NCBI RefSeq assembly: GCF_963169125.1
Contig: NC_084796.1
Location: 212,043,948-212,107,947 of the forward strand
Source of the DNA: Humulus lupulus
Lineage: Eukaryota; Streptophyta; Magnoliopsida; Rosales; Cannabaceae
Direction: 5' to 3'
DNA: 64,000 nucleotides
Each line of letters starts with the position of its first letter. The stretch's first letter is position 1. Positions 35,751 through 47,769 of the stretch are shown one piece after another. The notes below the pieces were generated by a model. It searched no databases. It was not told the origin of the DNA and was given only the letters and a program-made list of their open reading frames with translations. The translations under genes were made by a program, and so were the position numbers.

Positions 35751-36359
35751 GAAATTTAAATAAAAAAGTTATTTAAAATTATAATTAATGAATAATATAA
35801 TTTAAAAAATAAAATAAATCATGTAAATATATTTATAAAAATAATTTATTAATTAAAAACTTTAAAAGCTAGATTTTCTTTTGTTTCTAAATTTTTAATA
35901 TTATATTAACTATTTATTTATAATCATTTCTATATCAAAATTTAAATTCATTATGATATAATGAATAATATACTTAAATTTTATTTATTTAACGTATTTA
36001 TGAAAAATTAATTAAAAAAGAGTTATTTTATTGATTGGTTAAATGTTGTAAAATAAATTTAAAATTTTACTAATAATATTGGTGTTTTTATTTTTTAAAA
36101 TCAAGGTTGAAAATATTTGAAAAAAATAAGCAATAGTTGAAAGTAAGTTATTTGTTAAATGTTTTAATAATTTTTTAAAAATAATTATAAGTTGTTAGTT
36201 TTTAAATATAATTAGAAAATAAAAACTAATAATATATCAATAATATTTTATATAATTATTTTTTCTTAATATCATTATATTTTCTATTTATATATTTTTT
36301 AATAATAACTATATTTTGTTTAACAAACAATAATAATAATAACTAAACCCTATCTACCC

Positions 36360-36810
36360 TCAATCTCAATCTCACTCTCTCTTCTTCTTTTCCTCAAACC
36401 CAACCAGCCCTAGCCGCCAGCCCCAATTTTCTTCCTCAAACCCAACCATCCTTCCTCTATCCCTCTTTGACGGTGTGCATGGAGGTCTTCACGCGCATGC
36501 GAGGTGGGTGGCCGATGTTCAGATCACGGCGGTGGGCTCGATGCAGAGGCAGGGGGTTCGGCTCTCTCACTCCTTCGTCCTCCCATCTCTCGCTTGGGCT
36601 GGGCTCGACGACGGCTGGAGGTTCAAGGGCTCGGCAGCGGCTGTGGGCTCAGGGGGTGGGCTCAATGTCGAGTGGGGTTCTCCGGGTTGGCTGGGCTCGA
36701 CGACGCGGGGGTCTCGGGGGTTGGGATCGACCGTGCAAGGACGGGGCTGGCTGGACAGCACATGGTAGCGCGGGTTCACAGGCTTAAACATAGCAGGTAA
36801 TCTCTCTATC
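36360..36810 (+). other. GC-rich exon-like segment in CACTA-1
   Basis: CT-rich sequence (36360-36460), as in many plant 5' leaders, is followed by about 320 bases of GC-rich sequence (36465-36790). Three overlapping ORFs of around 100 codons run on the plus strand, and a GTAATC follows at 36796. The sharp rise in GC and the leader-like flank suggest the first exon of a captured gene. I do not recognise the protein in any frame (for example MHGGLHAHARWVADVQITAVG), and the simultaneous openness of three frames is a GC effect. It may be the start of a chimeric transcript that continues into the GBP-like exons downstream. Confidence 0.4.
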
Positions 36811-37831
36811 TCATTAATTTTTTTACTCTCCCTATTTCGTTCTCTCTCAATGTATGTGTTTTTTTCTATTTTCCGTGTAAGTGCCGTGCTTGCTGGGTTT
36901 TGTTTCTTAGTGTTGATTTGTTCAATTGAAAGTTTGGATGAACTTGCTCCCCAAATGTTCGAAGAGATTTTTCATAGAGAGTCGTTGCACTCCATTAGTT
37001 ATTGGGTATAACTGTAAGAAAAATTGATTGTTGACAGAGGTCATACTATGAGCTTAGATTAGGTTATGAAAATACTTGGTTTGGTTAAAATGAGAACGTT
37101 TTAAATTCTAGATTTGAACGACTAATTTGTCGTGGTCATGGAATCTCCAAACCCAACTACAGTAAGTGTTTTTTTTTTTTTTTAAATTAGTTTCTTTTTC
37201 TGTTCTGGTGAATTTTTGGGGTATTTTTGGGCTTTTGAACTATTGCAAAACTGAAGGAGGCTTATTTAGATTTAATTGACAAGATCGAAAATGATGTTAT
37301 AACAATTTTGTGCTTTCTTGTCGATGTTCTTGTAGTTGGTTTGAATAGAAATTAATTAGTAAGTTTCATGATGTATTTGTGGTTTTAATAGAAAAATAAG
37401 TCATCATCAATTGGTATTATGATAACTTTTTAAATTGTGTTTAGAGAAAGTGTGGTTTTCATGAAAATGACTTCAATCTCATGTAGATTAATTTGTTTTC
37501 AATTTAAGTGTGGTTTTAAATTGTATGCTTGAGATCAGTGGCTAAAATTATATTAATACTTGAACTTAGTGGTTATAATTAAATGAATACTTGAGCTCAA
37601 TGGTTACAATTACGTGTGAGCAATACAGAGCCTAAGAACATAAAAAATCACTAAATGTAGAAAGATATCAACAACCAGCAATCATGTGCATTTAATTCTT
37701 GCATTATTTTTAGCACAATACCCATGAATATGCACCTTTTTATGTGGCAATGGCTGTCTCTGTATGCATACTCATGTGTTAGACCATTTTTCACCCACCA
37801 TGCTTATTATTTTCATTTGCTTAACTTGCAG

Positions 37832-39140
37832 GATTACAAGAAGAACGAATATATGGAGGCAGAAATGCAATGTTCAAATTCTTTACAAAGCATGGAAAGG
37901 ACGCTTAGAACAGCTTGCAATGCTACGAATGCTAAGTTCGACAATGTTGTGAAGATAAGCATTTTCGGTAAGTGTGGTTCTTATTCTTCTTTATTTAGTG
38001 TAGCTTCAACAATATATCAATTTAATTACTTTACTGTATTTTTGCACATAAATTTATTGAGATTTCTCCCCCAGTCTCCTCTTTGCAATAATTATTGAAT
38101 AACACATGATAATTTCGAAGGTTTAGGAAGCCATGCTATGTTCTGCAAACTAGTCTAATGATATGAACCACTCTATATCTTATTTTAGCAAACAATTGCC
38201 CTGGTTATTAGTAGTGTGAACAACCATACTTTTTGAGATCTTGACCTCTCACTCCCCTTTTCTAGATATCCTCATTGGAGGAGCTAATAGTGCTTTAGCT
38301 CCAAAAATAAACATTTAAATAAATAGTGCTTTAGCTATTATGGAAACCATTGGAGTTGTGAGTAGAGTTGGTCTTTTATATTTATATGCTTTGGTTTCTA
38401 TTTGAAGTTTTTGGATTTTGAGTAAACATGATTGCCATTTGGAGTTCATGTTGAGTCCTTCTTGCAATTCCCATATAAATTACAGTACTTTGTTGATTTG
38501 TTTTTGTCTTGCAATATTCTTTGATTGATGGATGTATGTAGACTTGACCTTCATATTCTTGTAAAAAGTTAAAAAGGAAACTTGTCTTCTGTGTTCAGTG
38601 GTGGTTTGTTTTCTAGGTCCTTGATGGTCTTGTATCAGAGTATGAAAAATCAAGTCATGGTCCAGGAAAATGGCAGAAGCTAGCTATGTTCTTACAAAAA
38701 AGGTTTGCAATGATTTTTCCTCCTTTTTCTTTTTCATTTCCTTTTGTAGATGTGAATAGTATGTATATGGGCATGCCTTTCGATGTCTTTTGAATTCAAT
38801 GAAAATCCCAGTTTGGAAGGACCACTACTTGATCTCACCAAGAGATTAATTGACCAAGTTGGATTAGAGAAAAATACACTTCAATTAAAATTCTGGTCAA
38901 TCAAAGATAAGTTGGCGTTACTTAACAAGCAGCTGGAAGCAAGTGATAAGTCAAAGTCTGAATATCTGAAGCGTTATGAGGAATCTATCGATGAAAATAA
39001 GTAGCTAGCTGATCAATATATGGCTCGTATAGCAAACTTACAGAGTGATTGCAGTTCACTGGGTGAGAGGTAGTCTAGCTTGTTGAAGGCACTGGATACC
39101 GCCAAGCAAGAATCTGTGGACTGGCAAAGAAAATACAAGT
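37832..39140 (+). pseudogene. Captured fragment of a guanylate-binding (GBP) family gene
   Basis: Three exons can be read. Exon 1 (37832-37954), after TTGCAG, codes DYKKNEYMEAEMQCSNSLQS and on to FDNVVK; the expected GT donor appears as ATAAGC. Exon 2 (38617-38702), after TTCTAG, codes VLDGLVSEYEKSSHGPGKWQ...MFLQK. Exon 3 (38812-about 39140), after CCCAG, codes SLEGPLLDLTKRLIDQVGLE, LALLNKQLEASDKSKSEYLKRYEESID and ...SSLLKALDTAKQESVDWQRKY. Exon 2 to 3 joins in phase across a split Ser codon. From memory this is the helical C-terminal part of plant guanylate-binding family proteins. The GTPase domain is absent. Stops at 39002 and 39071 show it is not a working copy. Confidence 0.8.
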
Positions 39141-39414
39141 AGATCTGATGAAATATATTTTGATTATGTTTGCTTGTTGACTGTTGACTGTTGATGGTGT
39201 AATAAATTTATAAAATTGTTGACTCTTTGTAATATGTAAATTTGGTTTATTTTTTGATTGTTGACTGATGATGGTGTAATAAATTTATAAAATTGTTGAA
39301 TAAAAAAGTTTATAAGTTTATTTCTTTTATTAGAAATTGTTAGAACTAATCGAATATAAATTTAATGTTACCAATGTTAAATTAATTTAATTTTTTATGT
39401 GCATTCCTTTACTA

Positions 39415-39737
39415 CACCATAGAGAGCCAATCACGACACCTAATAACTGTCGGCGTTGTTAGCAACGACGACACCTAAAAACTGTCGGCGTTGCCAGCAA
39501 CGGCGACACCTAATAACTGTCGGCGTTGCCAGCAACGGCGACACCTAATAACTGTCAGCGTTGCCAGCAACGGTGACACCTATCAACTGTCGTCATTGCC
39601 AGCAACGGCGACACGTATTAACTGTCTGCGTAGCTACCCCTACGCCGGCATAGGCAAATATGATAGTTAGTCGACTGTCGTCGTTGCTCAATAGCGACAG
39701 TTAAAAACTGTCGGGAAAACCAATTTTTGTAGTAGTG
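39415..39737 (-). repeat. CACTA-1 right subterminal repeats, 35-base tandem units
   Basis: A 35-base unit (GCGACACCTAATAACTGTCG then GCGTTGCCAGCAACG) is repeated about six times between 39438 and 39630, with decreasing fidelity toward the end. It shares the core AACTGTCG/CGACAG with the left end. This fits a CACTA subterminal region and explains the otherwise array-like look. Confidence 0.88.
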
Positions 39738-41459
39738 TATTGGTATGAGAGGAACGAGATTGAGATAATGGACTTAAATAGTTCGTATTAAAATAAAGTT
39801 ATAGAATCTTTAGATTAGTTACTACTAGTACAATCCACTAGTATTATGAATACATGTGACCTAGATTTTGGTTACTAGTGTAGTATGACACTTTAGTGGA
39901 GGTACTTTGCATACTGAGAGAATGTAGAACTGGACTAGATGTGATTTAATGATAATTGCTTGAATACCATTTTGTAGTATTATAAAACACATCAAGTGAT
40001 GATCATATACAAAACTGTTCTTAATCCTGAAGTTACTATAAACTCCTATATATTTCATTTCATCCATTGAATAATACATTACGGTTTTTCAGAATGATCA
40101 GGCTAAGAACTATTGTTTTGGGGACTCAATGATGTATATGGATGAGGACATAGCCTCACATATATGGAATTTATACCATCTTATACTTTGAATGATGGTA
40201 CCCTATTGGGTTGCTTTTGGAACTGAAAATGTTATTGACGTCAAATTCATAATTAGATTATGAATTATCCTTCACTAGTAAAGCCAATGGTACACTAGGA
40301 ATCAAGATATAATTAGAAGGGTACAATAGTAAGTTTATTCTCACTTAATTTTGAATCATCAATAGATGATTAATTTGTATGTAATGATTATATCAATGGA
40401 GACTTTGTGGTTACAATAAAGTACTCAGTAAATATATGTCTTTAATTCTCAAGAGTGCAGTCTCATATTTAAAGTGGAGAAATCATGAGATTAATAAATA
40501 TGATTATTGATCGAAGAGTTTTAGTTAATAATCTTTTATTTATTAGAGCTTGGTATTATTGGTCCATAGGTCCCTGAGGCAGCTCTATCAACACTATTCA
40601 AGGTAAGAGTTGATACAAGGGTCATATTGTGAATGGTCTATTTAAGAGAATATTTATTCTTTGAGATAAATATGCAATTATGTGATAATCAAAGTAGCAC
40701 AATTTATTATTGCATTAATACAATTTTCGAAATTGTGAAGAAATAAAATAAGTTGATTTTAATCAATTAATTTATTTAAGTGTGAAATGATAAATTTGGA
40801 TATTCAAAACTGGTTTTGATTATTATATTTATTTAATTAATAATAAAATGATGATGATGGAAATTCAAATTTTGAAATTTGAAATTTAAGTTGTTATCTT
40901 TTCCTTAAAAAGATGATACCTTTTTTGAATTTCTAATTATTAATTAATTAAAATAAAAATGCATGAAAAATTAAATCCCAATATTTTAGAGGAGTGTTAC
41001 ACGCATAGGGCTTCCTGGACTGCCCTATGCGTGTACCACTACTAATAATGATTAGTTATTGGTTTTTTATTTTATTTAATTAATTAATAAAACATTTTGG
41101 AAAGGGTTTTCAAAATGGAATGTAAGACTTTGTCTTTAATTATCATTTATTTATTATTATTAAGACGATCAATTTTATTTTATTATTATTATTATGATAA
41201 TAATATCTATATATTCTATATGATAGAAAATAAGGATATAATTTTACAAGAGAAATTAGAAAAAAACTAGTCATCTTTTTCTCACAAAAGATAAACCTTT
41301 CTCTCGAGCCTATAATCAAGAGTCTCATGTGTTTAGAATATTTTTTATTCACAAATTTGATTCTTGTTCTATATGTGCCCACCCACATCTTGAGGTGTAG
41401 AGAATGTCTTGGAAGATCTTAGTGTGAGTACTCTGGCGAGGATAGGAAGATTGAAATAT

Positions 41460-42900
41460 CACTACAAGAAAAAACAATATTCATAACACTTAAAAACTGC
41501 TAATCGGTAGTACTGATAACGCTTCTGAAAACGGTAACATAGCCCCTGTTATTAAAAGTCTCGTCTTTTCTATAACAGTATTCGAATGTTATGTTCGATG
41601 TTATCTTAAACTATTCAATAACACATGTTTAGTTGCTATAATATTCAAATAATAACATTTAGTTAAAGTATTTGGTTATAAATTTGAAGTTTAATCTTAT
41701 ACTTTTTGCATAACACTTTTCATCTATTATATTTGATTATTTTGATAGCGTTTTTAGTTTGTTATATTATATAACCATAACAATTTGTTACGCTTATAAT
41801 ATGTTTGTAAATCATAACATATTAAGGTTTTTTATTGTGATAAGGACACTTATAAGTTTTTTTTTAATTAAAAGATTTTCATTATTGTATTTTGATAAAA
41901 AAAAAATCAAAATTAATCATAAAATGTAATTCTCAATAGATTGATAAACCATAAGTATTACATTAAACAATAACTAATTAGAACCATGAATGTGTCTACT
42001 TCATGAGATCTTAGTTCTAACTTAAGTTTGAAAGCATAACATAATAAAATTTTATAATCTTGAACATTTTTTAATTCAAAAATGAAAAACATAAACATTA
42101 CAAGATACACAAAAGTAAATCATGCATGAAACTTGCTCCATCCTTCAATTCATCATCCTTTGTGCACTTGTCTTTGTTGTGAGTCCATTTGTTGTGCACT
42201 TGTCATATACCTGTTTCCCTTTCTTCCACAGGTCCATGAGTAATCCTCTTTGCAATAAAATAAGTTGTAGTCCACAAAAGGCCTATTGCCGTCAAGCTTA
42301 TGTTAAGCTGTGTTTTGAGCACTGTAAGCTCCAGTCACATCTACACACCTGTAATATTCAAGTGTAATAATGGAATCACACCAGCAATTACTTAAAGTGA
42401 AAATTCTAGGGCTTTTCAAAAAAAAAAAAAAAAAAACCAAATTGCCTTGTATTAATTAAAAATGCATGAATGTGGTAATTCTAGGTTTCTATGTTGCAAG
42501 TAATGAAATTATCAGTTTTTATCAGTCAATCCAAGTATACGTGTCAGTGTGTGCCTATGCATGTGTGTAATCAGTCACTTGATATATTATGTCACTGCAC
42601 AATACAGTATCTAATAAAACTGGAAGATTAGAACTTATTAAAGTGGTAGTTATAGTCATCCATGTTGCATTAATGAAATTATTAGCTATTATTAAATATA
42701 TATGTATTATACTTGCAAAAGCATCAATCAAGAAATTAAAGAATATGTACTATTATCTGATAGAAGTGTCAAACGTAAGCATGAAAAATCATAGACAACC
42801 TATGACTTCAATAAAGTAATGTGTATAAAAGGAAGAATGAAAGTTAGATCCTCCAACTCCAAGAACCTGTCCCAATTTTTTTTTTTTTGTATTCTATATC
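41460..42900. other. CACTA-2 left part, AT-rich, no gene recognised
   Basis: The first 400 bases carry recurring ATAACA/TGTTAT words, likely subterminal repeats. A poly-A run is at 42418-42437. Short ORFs at 42122-42367 and 42589-42819 show no recognisable domain and lie in AT-rich sequence. Confidence 0.5.
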
Positions 42901-43620
42901 ATGAATCATATCCCCAGCTGTGCTCAGAAAGAGAATAAATGATTGTTAGTTCTCCATTCATGACAAATATGTACAACAGAACATTAGAAAAAACTGCCTG
43001 AAATTGAAATTTCAATGATCCCTCGGTTTTGAAATTCTCTATTGAAGGTGTTAAACATAAATTAGTCATACCCTTCATCTAATTGACCCATCAGATACAC
43101 TAGTGTATTAGTACTCAACAAAATTTCATATATTCAATCTGATGCAATGGGATTTTAATTAGAGTTGAACTGACCTGAATTGGAAGAGTGACCAAACCAC
43201 CACCACAAACTCCAGCAAAGAAACACTCAACAAATATTCCCTGCTTACCCAAAAAAACACATTAATCCCAGGGCATGAGCATAAATATTAGACCAGAAGA
43301 AATGGGACAACATATTCTCATTTTTTTTTTGTGTAAATTAATTTATTGATTGTAAAACTATATAAAAAACAAGCTCAGATGGTAAATTTGTCATTGAACA
43401 CTAACCGATGCCCCGACCAAAAATGCTGTTGGATTTCTTCTCCAAGGGAAAATCGTTCAACTGCAGTCCATATAATATCATGTCTCATAAAATTCACAAC
43501 AAACACTTGTGCCCTGGCATACAAATCATAATGATAACAAAAGCCAAACCTACATCAGCATCAGCACATGTAGAAATGGATACCATTTATATCCTAACAA
43601 ATTGAACACAAATACCCTTA
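42900..43620 (-). pseudogene. Unrecognised exon-like pieces in CACTA-2
   Basis: On the minus strand, about 43245-43175 has an acceptor-like TAAGCAG, then GIFVECFFAGVCGGGLVTLPIQ, then a GT donor-like GTCAG. Upstream, about 43530-43425 reads YDLYARAQVFVVNFMRHDII and WTAVERFSLGEE without a stop. Both look like exons of one captured gene because they lie in the expected order on the same strand as the GTE-like exons. I do not recognise the protein. In-between sequence is AT-rich and intron-like. Confidence 0.4.
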
Positions 43621-43739
43621 AAATTCAAAATAAAAAAAAGTAAAAAGTAAAACTCAGAGTAAAAGAAATAAAATACAGTTGGACCATTGATTCAAATCAA
43701 TTTATGCAAATCATAATTAATACCCAATTTGAACACAAT

Positions 43740-45692
43740 TGTAGAGTCCCAGAATTTACTTAGCTAGTTAGATAGTAGTAGTAGTAGTAATAGCTAGTAT
43801 TAGTTGTAGTATGTTTATAACTGTGGATTTTGGTTCAGACCGGGATTTAATTGGACACTCATAGTAACACTTGTAGATTTTCTAAGTTTAACCTATAGTT
43901 TAAGAATATTAATTTTAACCTAAGGTTTGATTAATATGACTGATATTGATGGTGATATTTATTATATTATAAGGTTTAGATAGACCCAATAAGATAGTAA
44001 CACTTATCATATGTATGATTATTAAGAAATTATTATTTTAATGATAAAATAAGAGAAATATAAGACTTAGTCTTCACCAAAATCTGATAGGAGCATGACA
44101 TTTATCACAATTTTATTTATTTGTGGACTAAGTTGATATTTAGATAATTAAATAGATTTTTCGTAACTTTAGGTTACTGTAACTTTCGACCTATTTTTGA
44201 CCTAGTTATATTAGGAATTTCGAAAAATAGTATTTCTTAAACGTTGTAGATAATTTAATGTGCTTTCTAACGGTATAAAGAGAGTCCAAATCAGAGTTCT
44301 ACAGCTCCAGATATGTTGATTTTACTGAAGGGGAGTTTAGAGTTACGAGATTTAGGGAGTTAGAAGTTAGGATTCTATTTGTTTTTATTATTTGAAAAAT
44401 CAAGCTTTGAATCCTTAAATCTCTCTGAAAAATTTGAACAATTCCTAAGCCTTTGGCTGAAGGATATTCAAATATTTTCAATTAAATTTATTATTTTTAT
44501 TCAAAGCCAAAAAGAAGATTTTTATTCCTAAAACTCTATAAATAGGACCTAGCACCAAGCATTTTTCATTCATTCATCAAGCTAAGTTCAGAGGCTGCAA
44601 GTTGCTAGGTTATTGTGAGAGTGTAAACACTTGGGTTGGGAATTTTAAGCTTAATAAACACTTGGGAAGTAATGTTATAGTGTATTTCGGTTTCGAGGTA
44701 TAGTTCGGTCATAGAAGCATTCAAGGTATTCCTAATTCTAGTTCCTTTCTGTATTGATTCTTATAGTTCTTCTCTACTCAAATCCTAACTCAGTCTTTTC
44801 TATTCTTAGGCATCTAAGTTCTTCGAACTTAAGGTTATCATTGGTAAGTATCGTTTCGATGGTGTAGTTTATTCTTTCCATCTCTTTTCTTTAGTATACT
44901 CACCTCTATATTATGGTTTTTAGGAGTGTTCCAAAATCCCGACTTTGTTCTCATCATCCCGGTATATCGGTAAGGAAAATAGGATAGGATTTATGTGTTA
45001 TATGCTTTTATATGTTATCTTATGGTTTTTATGTTATGAAATATGTTATGATATGTATGTTTGTAGGCTTGGGCATATGACCCATATGACTAACAAGCCC
45101 CAAATAGATTATGGGCATATGACCTGCTTAGCTAGTAGGACCCCACTAATCTAATGGGCATATGACTTGTTTAGTCTATGGGACCCCAAGTAATAATGGC
45201 CATTATAGTATGTATGTGATATATGTGTTATGGTATGTTTGTTTTTATATTGCACTATGAATTTTTATGTATATGGCTATATGTTAGATTTTCCTTGCTG
45301 GGCATTAGGCTCATTCCTTTTTGTTTATATGTGCAGGAAAATAGGTCTTAGTGGCGGGGAAGGTTCTTGGAAGCTTAGAGAATGTGTATTGTGGCGGAAT
45401 GGATTCAAAGAGCTGAGAGTTTCGATTAGAGGATGTAGTTTTGTTTTTATGGATTTTACATGTATTTTTACGCATCTTATTATGTAAATCTCTTTTTAAT
45501 AATGTCATGTTTTGATTTTAAAACAATGGGATCCCATATCCTACTTAATATTTTATGTAAGTTCAACATTTCCTTTTTTACAAGTTTTAATAAAGTTATG
45601 AATATTTTTTCAATTGTAAGTTTTGTTAAGAATAGGGTCTATGTGTAGTTTTCGTTAATGGTCCAAAAGTCTAGAGTAGTTGGGTCATTACA
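43740..45692 (+). mobile_element. Solo LTR, family A, inside CACTA-2
   Basis: It runs TGTAGAGTCCCAGAATTTAC to GTTGGGTCATTACA and is collinear with the family A copies at 55413-57298 and (reverse) 15999-17917. Flanks are ACAAT (43735-43739) and ATAAT (45693-45697), a 5-base duplication with one change. Sense-strand landmarks are a TATA box (CTCTATAAATAGG, about 44536) and repeated words around AAGCCCCAAATAGATTATGGGC (45096-45117). Its middle (about 44050-44500) lacks the GGCGATATATCGCC block and has different sequence there. Confidence 0.88.
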
Positions 45693-45699
45693 ATAATCA

Positions 45700-47760
45700 A
45701 TATACACAAACACCAATTTGCACACAGCTCATATTCATACCACAATTCCATATTACACTTTATGCAAATAAAATTTAAAATCCAAATAAAACTAACAACA
45801 TATCCCAAGTTATCAAAACTCATTCGAATTTAAAATTTCAAAGTTAGTTTCTCTCCATGAAATGTTTAAAGCTAAAGTAAAAATATCGAAATCGGGACAA
45901 CTATAAATGTAAAAGTCAACCCAATCAAACAGTCACAATTTCATGAGGTCAAAAAACTCAAATATCAACCACAAAGTAAATTTCATGTTGTGACATGGAC
46001 ACATAGACTTGAAATTAATACTTAATAAATCATATTTTTTTAATGAAAAAACTATAATAAAACTTTTGGCAAGACGTCTTATGATCCAAAATACCATACT
46101 CAGAAATAGGTCAAAGATGAACCACGACACTATAGACCAATAACATAACAGAAAAACAACTTTATACAATTGAATCACCTGAAATTGATCAGAACAAATG
46201 TCATAGGATCCTTCCTCTCTATGAGGGAAAACAAAATCAGAAGAGAAAAGAGAGAGAGAGAGAGAGAGAGATTTAGACGAGATACGTACCATCGAGCCTA
46301 CACCTCGCCTTTCCAAGCCTTGTCATCATCAAACTCCACAGCCACCGATGCACCTGCAAACCAGAAAGAAATAAGCATAGCCAAGTGCTAAGTCATTTGT
46401 AATTTATATTATGCACCCAAAAGCAAGCAATTTCTTCCACATCAATAAATTTATTGTCAAAAGCATTCTATAAATGATAGTATTCTCCATGAAACTAGAA
46501 AAGACTCTGAGATCATAACAGTACATTATAATCAGAAAGATGCTACGTTAGAAGACCATGAGAATAAATGGCTAGTTGATTACTTCTGATTTCAATTAAA
46601 AATGCATTCAAGCACAATAAAAGTTAAAGAAACCAATATATATCTTAAATAAAAAATAACCACAAACATCAAAATCAACAAAAATCAGCAAGCATGAGCA
46701 TATATATTAGACCAACAACAAAAAGATTTCTTGAAACTTCTTAGTCTCCTTTGCCATAAAATGATTAAAGAAAACATATTTTTTAAACACAATATTAAAC
46801 ATCATGCTAATTGATACACTAAGCCCAATAACTCAAATTAGTTAGTATTATGAGTATTAGACCAACAACAATACAACGAGGACCGCCAAAATATTCACCA
46901 TTTCAATGCACAAAGCTAAGAGAACGAACATCAAGACAAGTCAGCCTATAATTAATAAAACTTACTGGAATAACCAATACACCAAAAGGAGGACCAAATA
47001 ATTGAAAATATGATGTGTAGATGATTACTGTATCAAAAATAAAATCAGATTTAATACATGAAAAATGATTTATTTTAAAAGAGAAATTAAATAAGATTTG
47101 GGATAATAAATAATACATGGAATCAATTAGCATAATCCAAGAATCCAGCTGCAAGAAGCAAGCTGTCATCTATCTTATTCACAAGGCAATGCTTAGAAAT
47201 TCATTTATATGGAAAATCATGATTATCAAAGTTGTTGTAAAGTGTATTAAAGAACCAATCAATGTTGAATAATTTGTTTTTCTTGTAAAGATTTAGTCCT
47301 CTCTTATATATAGAAAGACAAAGCTATGGCTAAACAATAGAATCATGGAAAGTTTATTGGTTCATTAATAATAAAAAATAGTCGAAAGAAAAAAAATAGA
47401 AAGAAATGAAAAAACTAAGGAAAGGGGAAATGGAGCTTTGAAAAAAAAATCTGAATAAATCAAAAAAACAAAACAAAAAGTTAAAAAAAGAAAGAAACAA
47501 AATACTAACACTAATACATAACTAATGCTCAAAGCAAATGATTTACCCATTCTAATTTTAGGGTTAAATCTTATGAGTTGCAGAAAAAGAACAAGTGATG
47601 AGAGAAATCATGGATACTTATGTAAGCTACTAAGCAGAAATATCTACACTAGCAGCAATTTATTGTTTCAACAATTTACTAGTTGATTCATTAACATAGA
47701 TATGAATATAGTAGACAATTTTATAGAGAGAGCTATACAAAGAAATGCCAAGTTTGAAGA
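45700..47760 (-). other. CACTA-2 middle part with one possible exon and (GA)n repeat
   Basis: Mostly AT-rich, intron-like sequence. A GA dinucleotide run is at 46249-46270. On the minus strand 46353-46290 is bounded by TTTGCAG and GTACGT and reads ASVAVEFDDDKAWKGEV followed by a stop, a plausible small captured exon that I do not recognise. Other ORFs here have repeat-like or AT-biased composition. Confidence 0.4.
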
Positions 47761-47769
47761 ATTTCTACC

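Larger units (their letters stand above)
35409..39737 (+). mobile_element. CACTA-1: non-autonomous CACTA (CMC/EnSpm) transposon, TSD TAT
   Basis: The element starts CACTACTACAAAACTGGGC and ends GCCAATTTTTGTAGTAGTG-like sequence (...AATTTTTGTAGTAGTG). The inverted repeats extend about 29 bases to TTTCCCGACA. It is flanked by TAT (35406-35408 and 39738-39740), the 3-base duplication typical of CACTA elements. Both ends carry subterminal repeats. The 3.4 kb between them has no transposase but holds a GC-rich exon-like segment and fragments of a host gene (guanylate-binding protein family). It would need transposase from another element. Confidence 0.93.

Noticed and set aside
36467..36800. Claiming a specific protein for the GC-rich ORFs
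   Set aside because: Three frames are open at once and none resembles a protein I know, so only a possible exon is reported.
39438..39630. Regular 35-base repeats with a CRISPR-like look
   Set aside because: There are no unique spacers between the units, the array lies at the end of a plant CACTA element, and no cas-like genes are present.
45933..46316. 127-codon minus-strand ORF with a Ser/Leu run
   Set aside because: The run comes from the (GA)n repeat at 46249-46270, and the rest is AT-rich intron-like sequence with no domain.
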